Shown: one piece after another, positions 50,453 through 61,684 of the stretch
Numbering within the stretch: the stretch's first letter is position 1
Layout of the letters: each line of letters opens with the position of its first letter
Program-made: the position numbers and the translations under genes
Notes under the pieces: model-generated
What the model was told of the DNA's origin: nothing
Databases searched by the model: none
What the model saw: only the letters and a program-made list of their open reading frames with translations
NCBI RefSeq assembly: GCF_040712315.1
Contig: NC_134013.1
Location: forward strand, 78,994,001-79,058,000
Origin: Castanea sativa
Taxonomy: Eukaryota; Streptophyta; Magnoliopsida; Fagales; Fagaceae
Length of the DNA: 64,000 bases
Reading direction: 5' to 3'

Positions 50453-52000
50453 TAATGTTCTATAAGTCAAATGGTTTTTTTTTTTTTTATATTTTGAATG
50501 AACACATTTAAATTTGAAACCTTTTTTATTGGCTTATAATTCTTCCATTTTTTTAAATAAAGAATTTAATTTGTAACATTTCAAAAATCGTATCTCTTTT
50601 AACTTTCAATAAAAATGATAAATGAAAGGAAAAATTTTAGAAAAGCATCTTTGCTAAATTAATCCACACATCAACCCATCAAGAACATAAGTACAATTTG
50701 GACAATTCTAGCTCACCTTCTCAAGTAAACGAAACAAAACCAAGATTCTCCCAAATTTTGAGATAATAAATTCTAAATAGGGTTGTCATTAGCTAGCTTC
50801 GAATGACAACCTATTTGAGAGACAATGTACTCCACCTTGAATTTAATCCACACGCATGAACCCTTCAATTCTATTTGGAATCTGTCAAAGTCACTTTGGT
50901 ATATTTAAGACATTCATTTAAGGCAAGAAGAAAGTTATAACAAAAATAAATAAATAAATAGAGATAAAAAATTCAAACTTTTCTTTTGCTTAGCTACTTC
51001 TGCATCATCCTCATCTGTCCACAACCTTATATTTGGTTCAGAGTTTGGACAATTTAGCTCACCTTCACAAGTAAACAAAATAAATCAAGATTCTCCCAAA
51101 TTTAGATATAATATTCCAAATAAGGTTGTCATTAGCTAGCTTCGTATTACAACCCTATTTAGAAGACAAAGTAGTTTACCTGAATTAATCCACAAAAAAA
51201 TTTAATACTACAAACTTAGTTACAACTTTTGTTACAATTCTCCCACATGACTGACCACGAGTAGTAGAAAAAACAAAATAGGTTCATATAAATGTGATTG
51301 AAAATCAATCATAATTTGCTATGTAAAAGAGTTGTGACTGAAATTGTGGCTAAGTTGATCATACTAGAACAACTCTAAATACACGCATCAATCCTTCAAT
51401 TCTATTTAGAATTTGCCATATTCGTTAGGTATATTGAAGACATTCATTTAATGCAAGAAGAAAGTTATACCCCAAAAAAAAAGTTCTTTGAAAATTCAAA
51501 CTTTTCTGTCCACAAGCTTGTGCGTGGTTTAGAGTTTAGAAATTCAGTAGTCATCAATATTTGTCTTGCCTCTGTTAAGGAAAGAAAAATCCATTTGACT
51601 CCAAGTCTCCGACCACAATTTTTTGGACCTATGGACACAGTTTATTTTGGTGTTTACCTAATGAGGTGTTTACCTAATGATCCATTTGGATTGAGTCATG
51701 AACTCTACTCTACTCTCTGTTACTCCCCATCCTTCCTTAATCTAAACAAGCCTTAAGTTAAAACGGATCTTGAGTCATGACCTTGTCACTATTTTTATTT
51801 TCAGATGGAACACTTACAATATGACTCCGTTTAAATACAACTTATTTTGCTGAAACTAAACACTTATTGCTGAAAGTACTGTAAATAAAAGTAAAAGTTA
51901 ATTGAAATAGTACAGTAAAGCCCATAAATAATATCAAAAAGTGCAATGAGGTCCATAAATAGTAACAAAATAAGCTAAATAGTAAAATAATTTTATTCAC
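50453..52000. repeat. Gene-free stretch with diverged direct repeats
   Basis: Blocks 50696-50825 and 51045-51175 share GACAATTYTAGCTCACCTTC, AAGATTCTCCCAAATTT and GGTTGTCATTAGCTAGCTTCG. A second pair, 50850-50945 and 51375-51470, shares CCTTCAATTCTATTTRGAAT and AAGACATTCATTTAA. Copy 2 has roughly 200 bp extra between the blocks. The pair may be two remnants of one element. No gene is seen. Confidence 0.6.
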
Positions 52001-52020
52001 TCTTATCCAAACTCACGCAA
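51823..52020. mobile_element. MITE-like copy related to 29785-29937
   Basis: It begins GACTCCGTTTAAATACAACT and ends ATCCAAACTCACGC, with AGCTAAATAGT and ACTGTAAATAAAAGTAAAAG inside. These phrases recur at 54131-54303. No target duplication was found. Confidence 0.45.
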
Positions 52021-52944
52021 GCTATCTGTTCGTACCTCATAGATAGAGCATTGAAGTGATTTTTTTTTTATAAATAATTTACAACAAGCTTTAATATAAC
52101 ATCACGGGGCATGCTGTGCCAGCATGCTCACGAGTCACGGTTACATTATCTTTGGAGGAAACTACTGGGCATGTAAAGAGAAAAATAGCCAAGCAACCTA
52201 CCGGTCCAATCATTTGGTCAACCTGGTTCAATAACTGTTTTTCTATTGGTTGGAACTTAAAATTTTTCCTCATTGCATCATGTCCAACTGTCTGTACAAT
52301 TGTACATTGTGTACAATACAAATTAACCATATATATCAAACTATTTCCCACACGTCTAGATTTTTCGTACTTTTCGTTCATATATATCCTTTGGTTGCTG
52401 ACTAAATGCTGTGACAATGGTTCATTCATATGCAATCTCATGCCCTACCAACCAATGAAGGAGATGAGCATGAAGGCAGCAGAATACCATGAATAAGTTG
52501 CATCTCTGAAAAGTATTAAATAATGCAAATACTGCAGCTGATAACAGAACCTATAAAAAGACTACTTGTGTCAGAAAAGAAAAGAATTCCACAAACCACT
52601 GGTTTTAAGGAACAGACATCAAAAAGTAGCCTTGAGCCTAAAAGCCTTTTGCACCACACTTTTGAAAAGCCTACCATAGAAATTTCCTCTTTTGGGCCCT
52701 GTGAAGTGAAGAGAGGGAAAATGACATGGGAAAAGAGGAAGAAAAGAAGATAAAGAAATTGCAAGACAAGACAGCACGAGAACAAGGACATGAATCCAGC
52801 AGAGAAAAATAAAGAAATTGGTCATTTATAGGAACCGTAATATAGCACAAGGTGCATCATTCCACTACTTAAATTTACTTGGTACAAGATTCTTCAGCGA
52901 AAAGGAAGGCAATGCTGGGAGTAAACTGTAAAGCTTGCGGGCGT
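52021..52944. other. Downstream flank of ARPC3
   Basis: Mostly unique sequence. The part next to 52945 is probably ARPC3 3' untranslated region or flank. Open frames on both strands here (52091-52441, 52523-52753) have no recognisable domains and I do not call them. Confidence 0.4.
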
Positions 52945-52953
52945 CATTAGATG

Positions 52954-53042
52954 AGGGTAATTCTTACATGCTCCGGGAGCAATGCTCTCTCCTCTCATGT
53001 GAGAGGAGGGAGCATTGCTTCCAGAGTATCTAAGTTTTTTCC
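52954..53042. mobile_element. 89-bp near-palindromic MITE just after the ARPC3 stop
   Basis: The exact 9-bp duplication CATTAGATG flanks it (52945-52953 and 53043-53051). The whole element folds on itself: the inner arms GGAGCAATGCTCTCTCCTC and GAGGAGGGAGCATTGCTTCC (52976-53013) pair almost fully, and weaker pairing extends to both ends. The 9-bp target size suggests a Mutator-type MITE. It begins 33 bp past the ARPC3 stop codon, so it is probably transcribed in that gene's 3' untranslated region. Confidence 0.8.
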
Positions 53043-53074
53043 CATTAGATGGGATAGTCTTTACAAGAAACACT

Positions 53075-56000
53075 TCAAGGGACAATAATATTCATGAATT
53101 TCCTCTTGGCAAAAGCTAACCACCATTTATTTGGAGTCCCATTGGGTCTATATGCAACACTCAATAGTCTCCCACTTGTTTCCTCCCTTATCTGCTTCAA
53201 ATAATTCCTCAACAGCTCTGCATTCAATAATTATAAAAATAAGAATGAAATTTTTTTTGTGTCTGAAGCAATCATTCACATGGTCAAGGATGTTCTTAAG
53301 CAGAAGACAACAACCAAAATTTCACAGGTCTGATCATATATGTCAACAGTTCAAACATCAATATGATTGTCTAGTCTCAAGACTCAACATTCATCTGCCC
53401 TTTAATTTTTACTAGGTATAGCATTTGGGGGGAATTCGAAGCCCAAACATACCCTACCTAAGGGGGTGAACATGCCCGTTGGGCCATTGGCTGACTCAAC
53501 ATTCAACTTTCATATCTCACATTGGTTTTATGTAAGTGTATTCATCAAAATGACACAAAAGATTTGAAAGTTTCTTGATAAAAATCTTTATGAAGTGGAC
53601 ATTCAATGGTGTATTATGATCACTTTGAAATAACAGAAATCAACATGTTGGTGGAGAAATGATACATTAGTCCCATGTTGAAATATCAAAGCCCTAACTA
53701 TGAAAGAGAATGTAAAAGGCCCCAACTCCATAACCCGAGAAGGATGCAAAAAGTCTCATGGATAATGTCATAGTTAAGAGCCCTAGAATATACGCACCCA
53801 TTGGATCTTGAACCCAATACTTCACCCTCAATCTTGTTCTTACAAGGGGAGGAAGTGCCATATGACTATGAATCACACAAGCAACTCACGAAGATTCCAT
53901 CAAAAGTAAATTATGAAACAAGAAAATAAAAAAGCCAAAATTTAAGGCCAATAGTAGAAGCCACTACATCAGCAACAGCAAACAAAAAAGGCAGTAAGAT
54001 AAGCCTAGATTTGAAAACTGTATCCATATAATGAGCTTCACTCAAGAAAAATTTGTTGTTTCCACAATGAAAGAAAATACAAAGAGCCTTCACATAAAAC
54101 TGAGGTATTTGACAACCAACAAATGGTTGAGGGTGAGTTTGGCATCAGCTTTTAACTTTTATTTACAGTTTTTTAAAGCCTTACTTTTTCTCGTCTTTTC
54201 TCAAATTTTCAAATTTTTTCAAAGTACACGTATACTTTAGCACATTTTCAGCAAAAAGTTTTCAACAAAAAGCTAAATAAGTTATTCTCAAACGGACACT
54301 TAGTCTCAAGTGATGGTCATGTAATGAAGGTATCAATTGCATCATTGATATCACATTGATCCCTAATTAGACAATTTTATCTCCAAGCAACATGTCATGT
54401 GAAACCAGCAGAAAGAAAAGAGGGCCCATGCAGGTTGTGAATAGAAGTAATATTTTAGAGTTAAACTATTTTACAATATTAATTTTTCAATTAAGATGTA
54501 GGTTTAAAGATGGTGTAGCAACTGTTGCAAAATTAGCAGCAAGAGCTTGTATCCAACCAGAAACTACATTCCTTATCATCTACATTTAAAACTTAAATCT
54601 ATGATATTTGAGTAGTATCCAAGAGGAGGCTTCCCTAAAAATTGTTACATACATTAAAGCACAAAGGAATAATTATCAGTATTAGAAACATAGAGCATTA
54701 TTTTCTCATCACAAATTGTAGTGACATAAAGACAATAAAGAAAATGCCAAAGAATGCAGGAAAGGTGGACTTTCTTCAGCCAGAAGGACACAAAATAAGT
54801 TGTCGTACTTGGGAGCTTGAAAGAATAACTAGGAAATGCACAATAGTGAAAAATGAATGTATGATTCTATCTACATATACTATTCCGACTAGATTAACAA
54901 GTTAACAAAACAAGATATCAGATCGTAGGTTTAAACTACTTGCTGAATTAACCACCATCTTGAGGATTAAATATGAAAAAAAAAATTAAACTAGGATGTT
55001 TACTTCCTAGATTCATAATAAGTTTAGGCATTGTGACCTAAAATTGCTGATAATATTTTCAAATTTGGTATGAAGCTACATCATGAATTTCTTATAAACC
55101 ATCCAAATAATTAAATTTCTTAAGGCTTTCAAAAACATTACAACTATAATAAGATAAAAAGAACAGAAGTCAGCCAATAGAAGATTTTTGCATCTTAGAT
55201 GAATAAAAAATATGATAATTGAGGCAAGCAACACGCCAAAGAAGCTCTCTGGCATACATTGATATACTAAACACAAAGACAAGGAGTTTCACCTGCTTCC
55301 TGCTGAGACTGAGGAAGGGGGAAAAGGCCTGGAAAAGGAAAACCGGACTCTCCAGGGACTGGAACCTTTTCCAAACCCAAGTTGATGATTGCCTTAGTTC
55401 CTTCGGCCAAAGTTCTGCAACCTTCAAGCCTCTTCAAAGCCACATTAATGTAAAATGTCAAATATATGAGCAGCTTATCTGCCGAACTCTTAATATCAAA
55501 GTTTCTGAAGAAGACATTGGCGCGAAAGAATGTAATTGCTTCATCTACGATATCCGTTCTATCTGCATACATAGAGACCTCAATATTAAAGACATACTAC
55601 ACTTAGACCTTCTATTTTTCATATATTGTTTTTCGTCCATACTAGCTAAAGGACCTGATAACACCACTTGGATGTAGAACCTACATGCTGATGCTCATGA
55701 GTTTGATAGCCATACTAGTGATTTGGGGAGCTCTCTCAAAAAGTATTTAGAGCCCATTTTGTCCAACTCTCTCATCTTTGTTATACCCTTTATGATATTT
55801 AGGAATAACCCAATTCATGGGCAGTAGGAGTATCATAGGAGGGTATATAATGATTCCTAGTATTTGAAGTCGCAAAGGTCTGGTCGATGCACATATTGCG
55901 TTTTCTGGCAGCAACCCAAAAATGTTGTGATTTTATTTCTATCCTTCCATATGTAACCCCAAGGATGGAAAAGATTCTTCAAGAGTCTTGGACCCAAGAA

Positions 56001-56580
56001 GTGCATCATCTTTTACCACCATTTCCATGGTATATGAAACAAATGTATGCATTTCGACTAGGGTCATATCCTATGGAATTACTAATGAGTAACTACTGAT
56101 TCGTTATTTCAATGTTATTACAAGTACCCTCAAAAAAATTATGCACATTTTTTATATCAATAGTGAGAAACTTGTATACATCTAGAGCATACCAAGCAAC
56201 TCTTGTGACCCAGCATGTAATGGGACTATAAAAACTTGGTTTATAATTGCACTATAAAATAAAGAAGCATTTGTAACAGTTAAATGATAAGGTTAAGTAA
56301 AAACCTTGACCAGAAGCTGGAGCAGGACCCTTTATATGACTTTTTAAAGGAAGCAGAGGGCACCCACAAGCTTTAGTAATTCCTTCCTCATCCACAAAGC
56401 TAGAATGATATACCTGCCATGATAAACATCTCTAAAAATTTTCAAATTTCGAAAAATTTCCCACTTTATTAAAAATTCAAAGCAAACCAGGGTCAAAAAA
56501 ATAAAAGAATCCCAGAAACCCAAAAACCCAAAACGTCAAAGATTGAAACTTTGTCAAGCTAAGCATGATTGCCATACCAT
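53075..56580 (-). CDS. ARPC3: Actin-related protein 2/3 complex subunit 3
   Basis: Four coding exons (56580-56578, 56413-56305, 55562-55293, 53217-53075) give 174 aa, the length I know for plant ARPC3. The product reads from VYHSSFVDEEG and CGCPLLPLKSHIKGP through DRTDIVDEAITFFRANVFF, LLIYLTFYINVALKRLEG and VPVPGESGFPFPGLFPLPQ to GRLLSVAYRP and NKWWLAFAKRKFMNI, typical of the family along its whole length. ARPC3 is a core subunit of the Arp2/3 complex, which nucleates branched actin filaments in the cytoplasm. The start codon is the last three bases of a leader exon (56680-56578, acceptor after a run of T ending ACAG, donor ATG|GTATGG). No in-frame ATG exists at the start of the next exon, which supports this reading. 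Intron 3 (2.1 kb) holds a MITE at about 54131-54303. Confidence 0.95.
54131..54303. mobile_element. MITE-like copy in ARPC3 intron 3
   Basis: The reverse complement starts CTAAGTGTCCGTTTGAGAAT and continues AACTTATTTAGCTTTTTGTT, parallel to the MITE at 29785-29937. Its other end is GGGTGAGTTTGGCATCAGC. No clean target duplication. Confidence 0.5.
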
Positions 56581-56900
56581 ACTTCTCTCTCTGTTTCCCA
56601 GATGAATTAGTTTCTTATTGCAGCAATTGAAGCTCAAATTATCAAACTTTTTTCCAAATGCATACAAAAACAGACTGATTCTGTAAAAAAAAAAGTAAGT
56701 AGAAAGCAAAAGATTAAGTGGGTATTATGTGAAAATGAATGAATAATGGTGTATTTGAAGAATGATAGTGATTGTGCAATGGAACAGAGTGAGCAAAAAA
56801 AAAAAATGGAGTTCAGGGGATGAGATTACCTAAGTTTTCACTTTTCGGTTGATGGATCGGAAATGGGTCGGAGCCACGGAAGGTGAAAAAGGCTCAGTGG
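56578..56900 (-). other. ARPC3: ARPC3 leader exons and 5' untranslated intron
   Basis: A leader exon ending GTGAAAACTTAG|GTAATC (56830) is joined across an intron (56829-56681, acceptor TTTTTTTACAG) to a second leader exon, 56680-56578, that ends with the start codon. The upstream edge of the first exon, given as about 56900, is a guess from composition. No clear TATA box is seen just upstream. Confidence 0.6.
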
Positions 56901-57254
56901 ATCGGTGCTATGCTCTAACGTGATTGGTGGGTGAAATCAATGGAACTGAATCTGATGATTATTATTTAGTTTATTACATTTTCGAGTGCACGACACGACA
57001 CCGTATCCATTGCGCAACGATATGTGTTTTTAATTTTACCCACTCAATAAAAGGGTGAAAAGAAAATTGTCGTTTGATGTCGTTTAGCAAGATGCAAAAT
57101 GCCCCGCCAGATGTGAAGTCTAACACGGATAAAAAGGCATTTTGCATCACCAAATGCTCATGCTTTAAGAATGGTTTCGGTAAGGAAAATATCTAATTTG
57201 ACTAATACTTGGAATTTTTTGTGCTAGGCAGGGACAGGGTTGGAATTTTGAGTT
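56901..57254. other. Region upstream of ARPC3
   Basis: Unique sequence with no gene. Probable ARPC3 promoter region. Two near-copies of ATGTGTTT/GCAAGATGCAAAATGCC-type text at about 57085-57150 (GCAAAATGCC, GGCATTTTGC) form a loose inverted repeat. Confidence 0.4.
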
Positions 57255-57262
57255 AGGAGAGC

Positions 57263-57784
57263 TAGGGGTGATAATTTGTGTTCGCGTGCCGAATTTGTAT
57301 TATGTCAAATTATGAGTATTTAACTATATGAGTCAACACTAATCCGATATATTTATTAAACGAGTCAAGATTTCTCAACCCTAACACGATATATTTATTA
57401 AACATGTCAGTCATGTCGACCTGTTTATCAGATTTTGTCAAAATGAAAAAAAAATTTATGAAAAAACAAACAAATAAATAATCATTCAAAACTAAAATTT
57501 ATCTCAATAACACAAATAATCAATCACAATATGTCAAAGAAAGTATATCAAAGCAACTAATAAGTTTATATACTTAAGGTTTGAATGGTATATTAGTAAA
57601 ATATCATTTAATTAAACATGTCAGATAGATTAAATGGGTTGAACACTAACTCGACCCGTTTATTAAATGAGATAGTTGTATCAATCCAAATATAACACGA
57701 ACCTATTAAGCCTCAATTCATAACCTGCTAATTTTGTGTTATGTCGTGTCGAGTTCACAGGTTGTATCCAATTTTGCCAACCCT
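57263..57784. mobile_element. hAT-type MITE (522 bp)
   Basis: The 8-bp duplication AGGAGAGC flanks it (57255-57262 and 57785-57792). The ends are TAGGGGTGATAATTTGTG and, in reverse complement from the right, AGGGTTGGCAAAATTGG. Subterminal phrases such as GTGTTCGCGTGCC and GTGAACTCGACACGAC also pair loosely. An 8-bp target duplication points to the hAT superfamily. No coding content. Confidence 0.75.
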
Positions 57785-57792
57785 AGGAGAGC

Positions 57793-58981
57793 GGATCTGC
57801 TACTAGCCATGCTCTGCTACTGTAGCTGCTGAAGGTTTTTATTTTTTTTGTTGTGTATCTTTGATGCATGCATCTACTATGAGTAAGAAAAAAAAATTTA
57901 TTCAAAAATTGTTAATTTTGGGTAAAATTGGTTGACCGGGCTTAATTTTTTTAGTTTTACTATTGGTAATTTTTGTTATTGAGCTAATTTTTTTGGGCTT
58001 GTATATTTTATTTTAGTTTTTAGATCTAATTTTTTTTTATGTCCTTTTAAAAAATTTAAAGGAAGAAAATGCTAGAGTCATAAACTTTTTAACAAATTAA
58101 TGATATGATGAATGATATTGGTAAGTTAAAAAGTTATGTAAGTAGTGGGCTTAAATGCGAACCATAAAAAATTCGTTACCTCAACCATTTGTAAAAATAT
58201 TGTAAAAAAAGTTTTTGACTATAACATTACTTTTAAAATAATCAATAATATTATTAAATGGAGCCAAAGTCCAAGAGTACCTCCTTTTCTGGATAGGTAC
58301 ATAGAGAAGGGGGAGAGGTGAGATTCAAACCACAAATATAAAATATCATAAAGGATGTCATTACTATTGGATAATCACTTAAAAAATCCTACTAATCCAT
58401 AAAATTGGATAATAGTTAACCTTAATATTAGCATGTTAACCACGTCTCTTCTTCTTCTTCTTTTTCTTCGTTTTAGATAATTTTTTAGCTACAATAATGG
58501 AAGAGAATGCACCTCCCCAATTATCTACCTATTAAAAAAAAATAAAAAAATAGTCCATCTCTTCTTCTTCTTATTTTTGAATAATTTAATAGTTACAGTA
58601 AGAGAGAGAAGAGGTTTAAACCTTAATTCAAGCATCATGATGTTTGATTCAAATTAAAATTTTCTAAGTGGGCCACCCAATGTATTAATTGTAGATGGTT
58701 CAATGTCTTATTTCAAGTTTCAAAGTGAAAAAATTTGACCTTGAGGATTATGGACAGGGTTTAATATTACCTCAATTAAATGGGCTTTTAACAAAAGGTA
58801 AGTAACCACCACATATTCTTGATGCGATGGTTACTTCACAAATATAAGTGCTCGTGGAGAGTAGGAAGGAGACAAGACTTGGTGTTCAAGTCTCCAGGAA
58901 AGAACTTTATATACATATACATTTAGATTAGGTTATAGTAAAATTTCTATCTTATAACAAAAAAAACAAACAGTGCAAGTA
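57793..58981. repeat. Gene-free stretch including repeat copy C
   Basis: 57951-58236 matches the repeat at 16503-16699 (TATTGGTAATTTTTGT ... TATAACATTACTTTT). The rest is AT-rich and shows no gene. CTT-rich tracts occur at about 58447-58470 and 58561-58573. Confidence 0.55.
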
Positions 58982-58986
58982 ACTAT

Positions 58987-59780
58987 TGTGGGGGGTAAAA
59001 GTTCCCAAACAAACATTTGGGCTCGGGGCTTTATTGAAGAGTATCAATTTGTTTTTGATTAAGGCCTCCAGGCCCACAAGTTAGTCTACGCTGCAAAGGT
59101 CCGAGGAGTTGTCCGAGGAGGACTGTCTTCTCGGACAAGCCCAGCAATGACCCTGGGACTGGCTAAGGAGATTAAAGGCAGAACTCTGGGAAAACTGAAG
59201 GGTAAGAGGGTGATCCAAGCACTCTCTAGATGCAAGGATGTAATAGAAATATCTAGAGAAAAGGCTGCTACATCTATATTAAAGACCCTGCAACTACCTC
59301 CCTGGCCGCATTAATGGGGAAATGACCCCTGAACAGTAGAATTCAGCCTTCTTGCTATTGTTTGAAGACTTCCAGAAGGTGGTGGATGGGACAGGTGTCT
59401 AATAGGGTAACTTGTGCTACACATGGAGGATGAATGGAATAAGAAGAGTGATATAAAAGAAAAGGAAAGGGCATTGTAAAAAGGGGGGGAAGAAAGAAAA
59501 GGGAAAAATAAAGAAAGGATTGTAGACTTCATCTTCAATTTTAAGCTACTATATAAAGAAAAAAGAGTAATGTAAGATTTCCTCGGCTTACGTTCAAGGA
59601 GGATTTCTCACTGTTTTTACCCTTTGATTGTGTGTGAAGTGGCAATCTAGCCCTCCATTTGTAATCCAATATCCATAAGATCTAGGTTTCAAGCCCACAC
59701 TCTACAAATCTTATTGTTTAAGGCTCATTGGGCCTGAGCCCGCGTCTATCTTTGGGTCCAGGTGCAATTGTGCGCTTACA
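58987..59780 (+). mobile_element. Solo LTR (794 bp), same family as the left-edge element
   Basis: It begins TGTGGGGGGTAAAAGTTCC, ends TGCGCTTACA, and is flanked by ACTAT on both sides (58982-58986 and 59781-59785). The paired 'GTCCGAGGAG' motifs, the AATAAAG-like signals and the overall course match 104-855 read in reverse. No primer-binding site follows, so the internal part has been lost, most simply by LTR-LTR recombination. Confidence 0.85.
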
Positions 59781-59785
59781 ACTAT

Positions 59786-60434
59786 GAAAATGAAAGCAAG
59801 TAAAAGAAATTACACGTGATCAAGTTTTAGGATTGAATGCTAATCTATTTCTAATGCCATTCGATCTCAAGAAACCAAATTGGAATGCAAACAAATTAAT
59901 TCGAAGCCTAGTTCATCTAAGTAGCTGTTGATTCGAAGGTTCACGATAGACAGATTAAAGCTTAGATTAAACTAACAATAGGAAACTTGAATCAAACTTC
60001 AATACTCATATAAACAAGATTAAATTAAGTACAAGATTACAAGCATTAACACCTTACAATTAGAGCCAATTAGCGAGGGAAAACTGCTTCAATCCAACCC
60101 CTTATTATCTATACTAAATTAATCTGAATCTCATACTTGCTTCTTTATTATTATTATTATTATTTCTTACTTGGCTTTATAATTAATCTTATAGTTTTTC
60201 TTAGTTTGTGACAAGTTTCCGCATCAACCCAAGTATTTCTCTCTCTATATTTGCCCTTATTTGTTTTTTTATCAATTTCTTTTTATAATAATATTTTTAT
60301 ATCATTTTTAATGGTGTGAACTATTCAACCAATAATAGCCTTGTCAAGTACGAGTATAGTGAGATTCATTCCCTCTTTTTTTCAGTCATTCTGATTTTTG
60401 TCGAATATGCAAATAAGAGTAGGTATTCCCTTTG
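59786..60434. other. Gene-free stretch
   Basis: AT-rich unique sequence with a (TTA)n tract at about 60147-60164. No recognisable gene or repeat end. Confidence 0.5.
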
Positions 60435-60450
60435 TAAGAGCATCCACAGC

Positions 60451-60971
60451 CATGGTTGTCAAAATCCCGATTTGGATCCTACGATCCTACGATTTTACGA
60501 TCTCACCTGCTCAAAACGATTCGGATCTTTCAAGGATCTTTGCGATCGTTCAGGATCGATAGGATCACACGATTCTGACGATCCCAAACGACCTTTATTT
60601 CTTGTAATGTTTTTAAACTTAATAGATTGCTCAGTTGGATTTAAATGAAAAATAAAATCCCAATAGACCAAAATTTTCAACTCTAATGTAGAGAGTGTGC
60701 CAGTTGGATCTGAATAAAAAATATTCCAATAGAGTGTCATGTTTTGAGATTTTTGACCTCTTTAAATGATGCTTATAAATGAATATAGTGATGTATGGTA
60801 ATTATATTAATGAATGTATAATTTATGTGATTATTTAACATACAAATGTTTATTTTTTTTTGTTTTTTTCTCAAATAATATAGGATCTTACGATTTACGA
60901 TCCGATCCTACGATCCACGATCTCACCTACCTCCTACGATCCTACGTAGGATCCCGATTTTGACAACCTTG
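60451..60971. mobile_element. Nested hAT-type MITE (521 bp)
   Basis: An exact 8-bp duplication TCCACAGC flanks it (60443-60450 and 60972-60979). It has 16-bp ends CAWGGTTGTCAAAATC in inverted orientation with one mismatch. It is made largely of CGATC-rich text (ACGATCCTACGATC and variants) at both ends around an AT-rich middle. Removing it and one TCCACAGC restores GAGCATCCACAGCAGTGGAG, the expected terminus of the host element. Confidence 0.92.
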
Positions 60972-61467
60972 TCCACAGCAGTGGAGCTAAAATTTTAGCA
61001 ATTTAGCTCTACAAAAAGTTACTTTATCTATTTTACTTATACACTTTACAAAACATGCTGCAGCAGTGCATCTATTTTAGCTTTTAACACAATAAAATAA
61101 TATAAACATTACAATAAAATAATATTTCTATTACAATAAAATAATACAAACACAAAACAAAAAAAACTCCACAAACCGATCCACCACCACTGCCAACCAA
61201 CCAAGATCACAGAAAAAAACCATCAGCACAAATCACACCAACAAACCCACACAAATCACAAATCCAGCCATAGCCACACCACGAAATCCGCGGCGTTCTT
61301 GAGTCCGATGAAGGCGGTGCCGATGGAGCTTGGATCAGCAATGGAGCTTGGATCGACGGTGAGATGGAGGACTGGGCGAGATGGGTCGGCGGCATGAGAC
61401 AGTGACGTGGGCGATGAGAATGAGGATCGGCGGTGAAATGGAGGACTGAGCGAGATGGGTCGGCGAT

Positions 61468-61684
61468 GAAGATCGACGATCCAGAAGTTATCGGCGGCGA
61501 GGCTCGACGATCCAGAAGTTATCGGCGGCGAGGCTCGACGATCCAGAAGTTATCGGCGGCGAGGCTCGACGATCCAGAAGTTATCGGCGGTGAAGCTCGA
61601 CGATCCAGAAGTTATCGGCGGCGAGGCTCGACGATCCAGACCTTATCGGCGGCGAAGCTCGACGATCCAGAACTTATCGGCGGC
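61468..61684. repeat. 31-bp minisatellite, 7 units, inside TWA element copy 5
   Basis: Units start at 61468, 61499, 61530, 61561, 61592, 61623 and 61654. Each is a variant of GARGCTCGACGATCCAGAAG followed by TTATCGGCGGC. Because 31 is not a multiple of three, the three frames rotate and yield a 31-residue repeating peptide in the open frame 61433-61798, which is not evidence of a gene. Confidence 0.95.

Noticed and set aside
52091..52753. Open frames on both strands next to ARPC3
   Set aside because: Overlapping frames without domains. They may be 3' flank of a neighbouring transcript, but nothing supports a protein.
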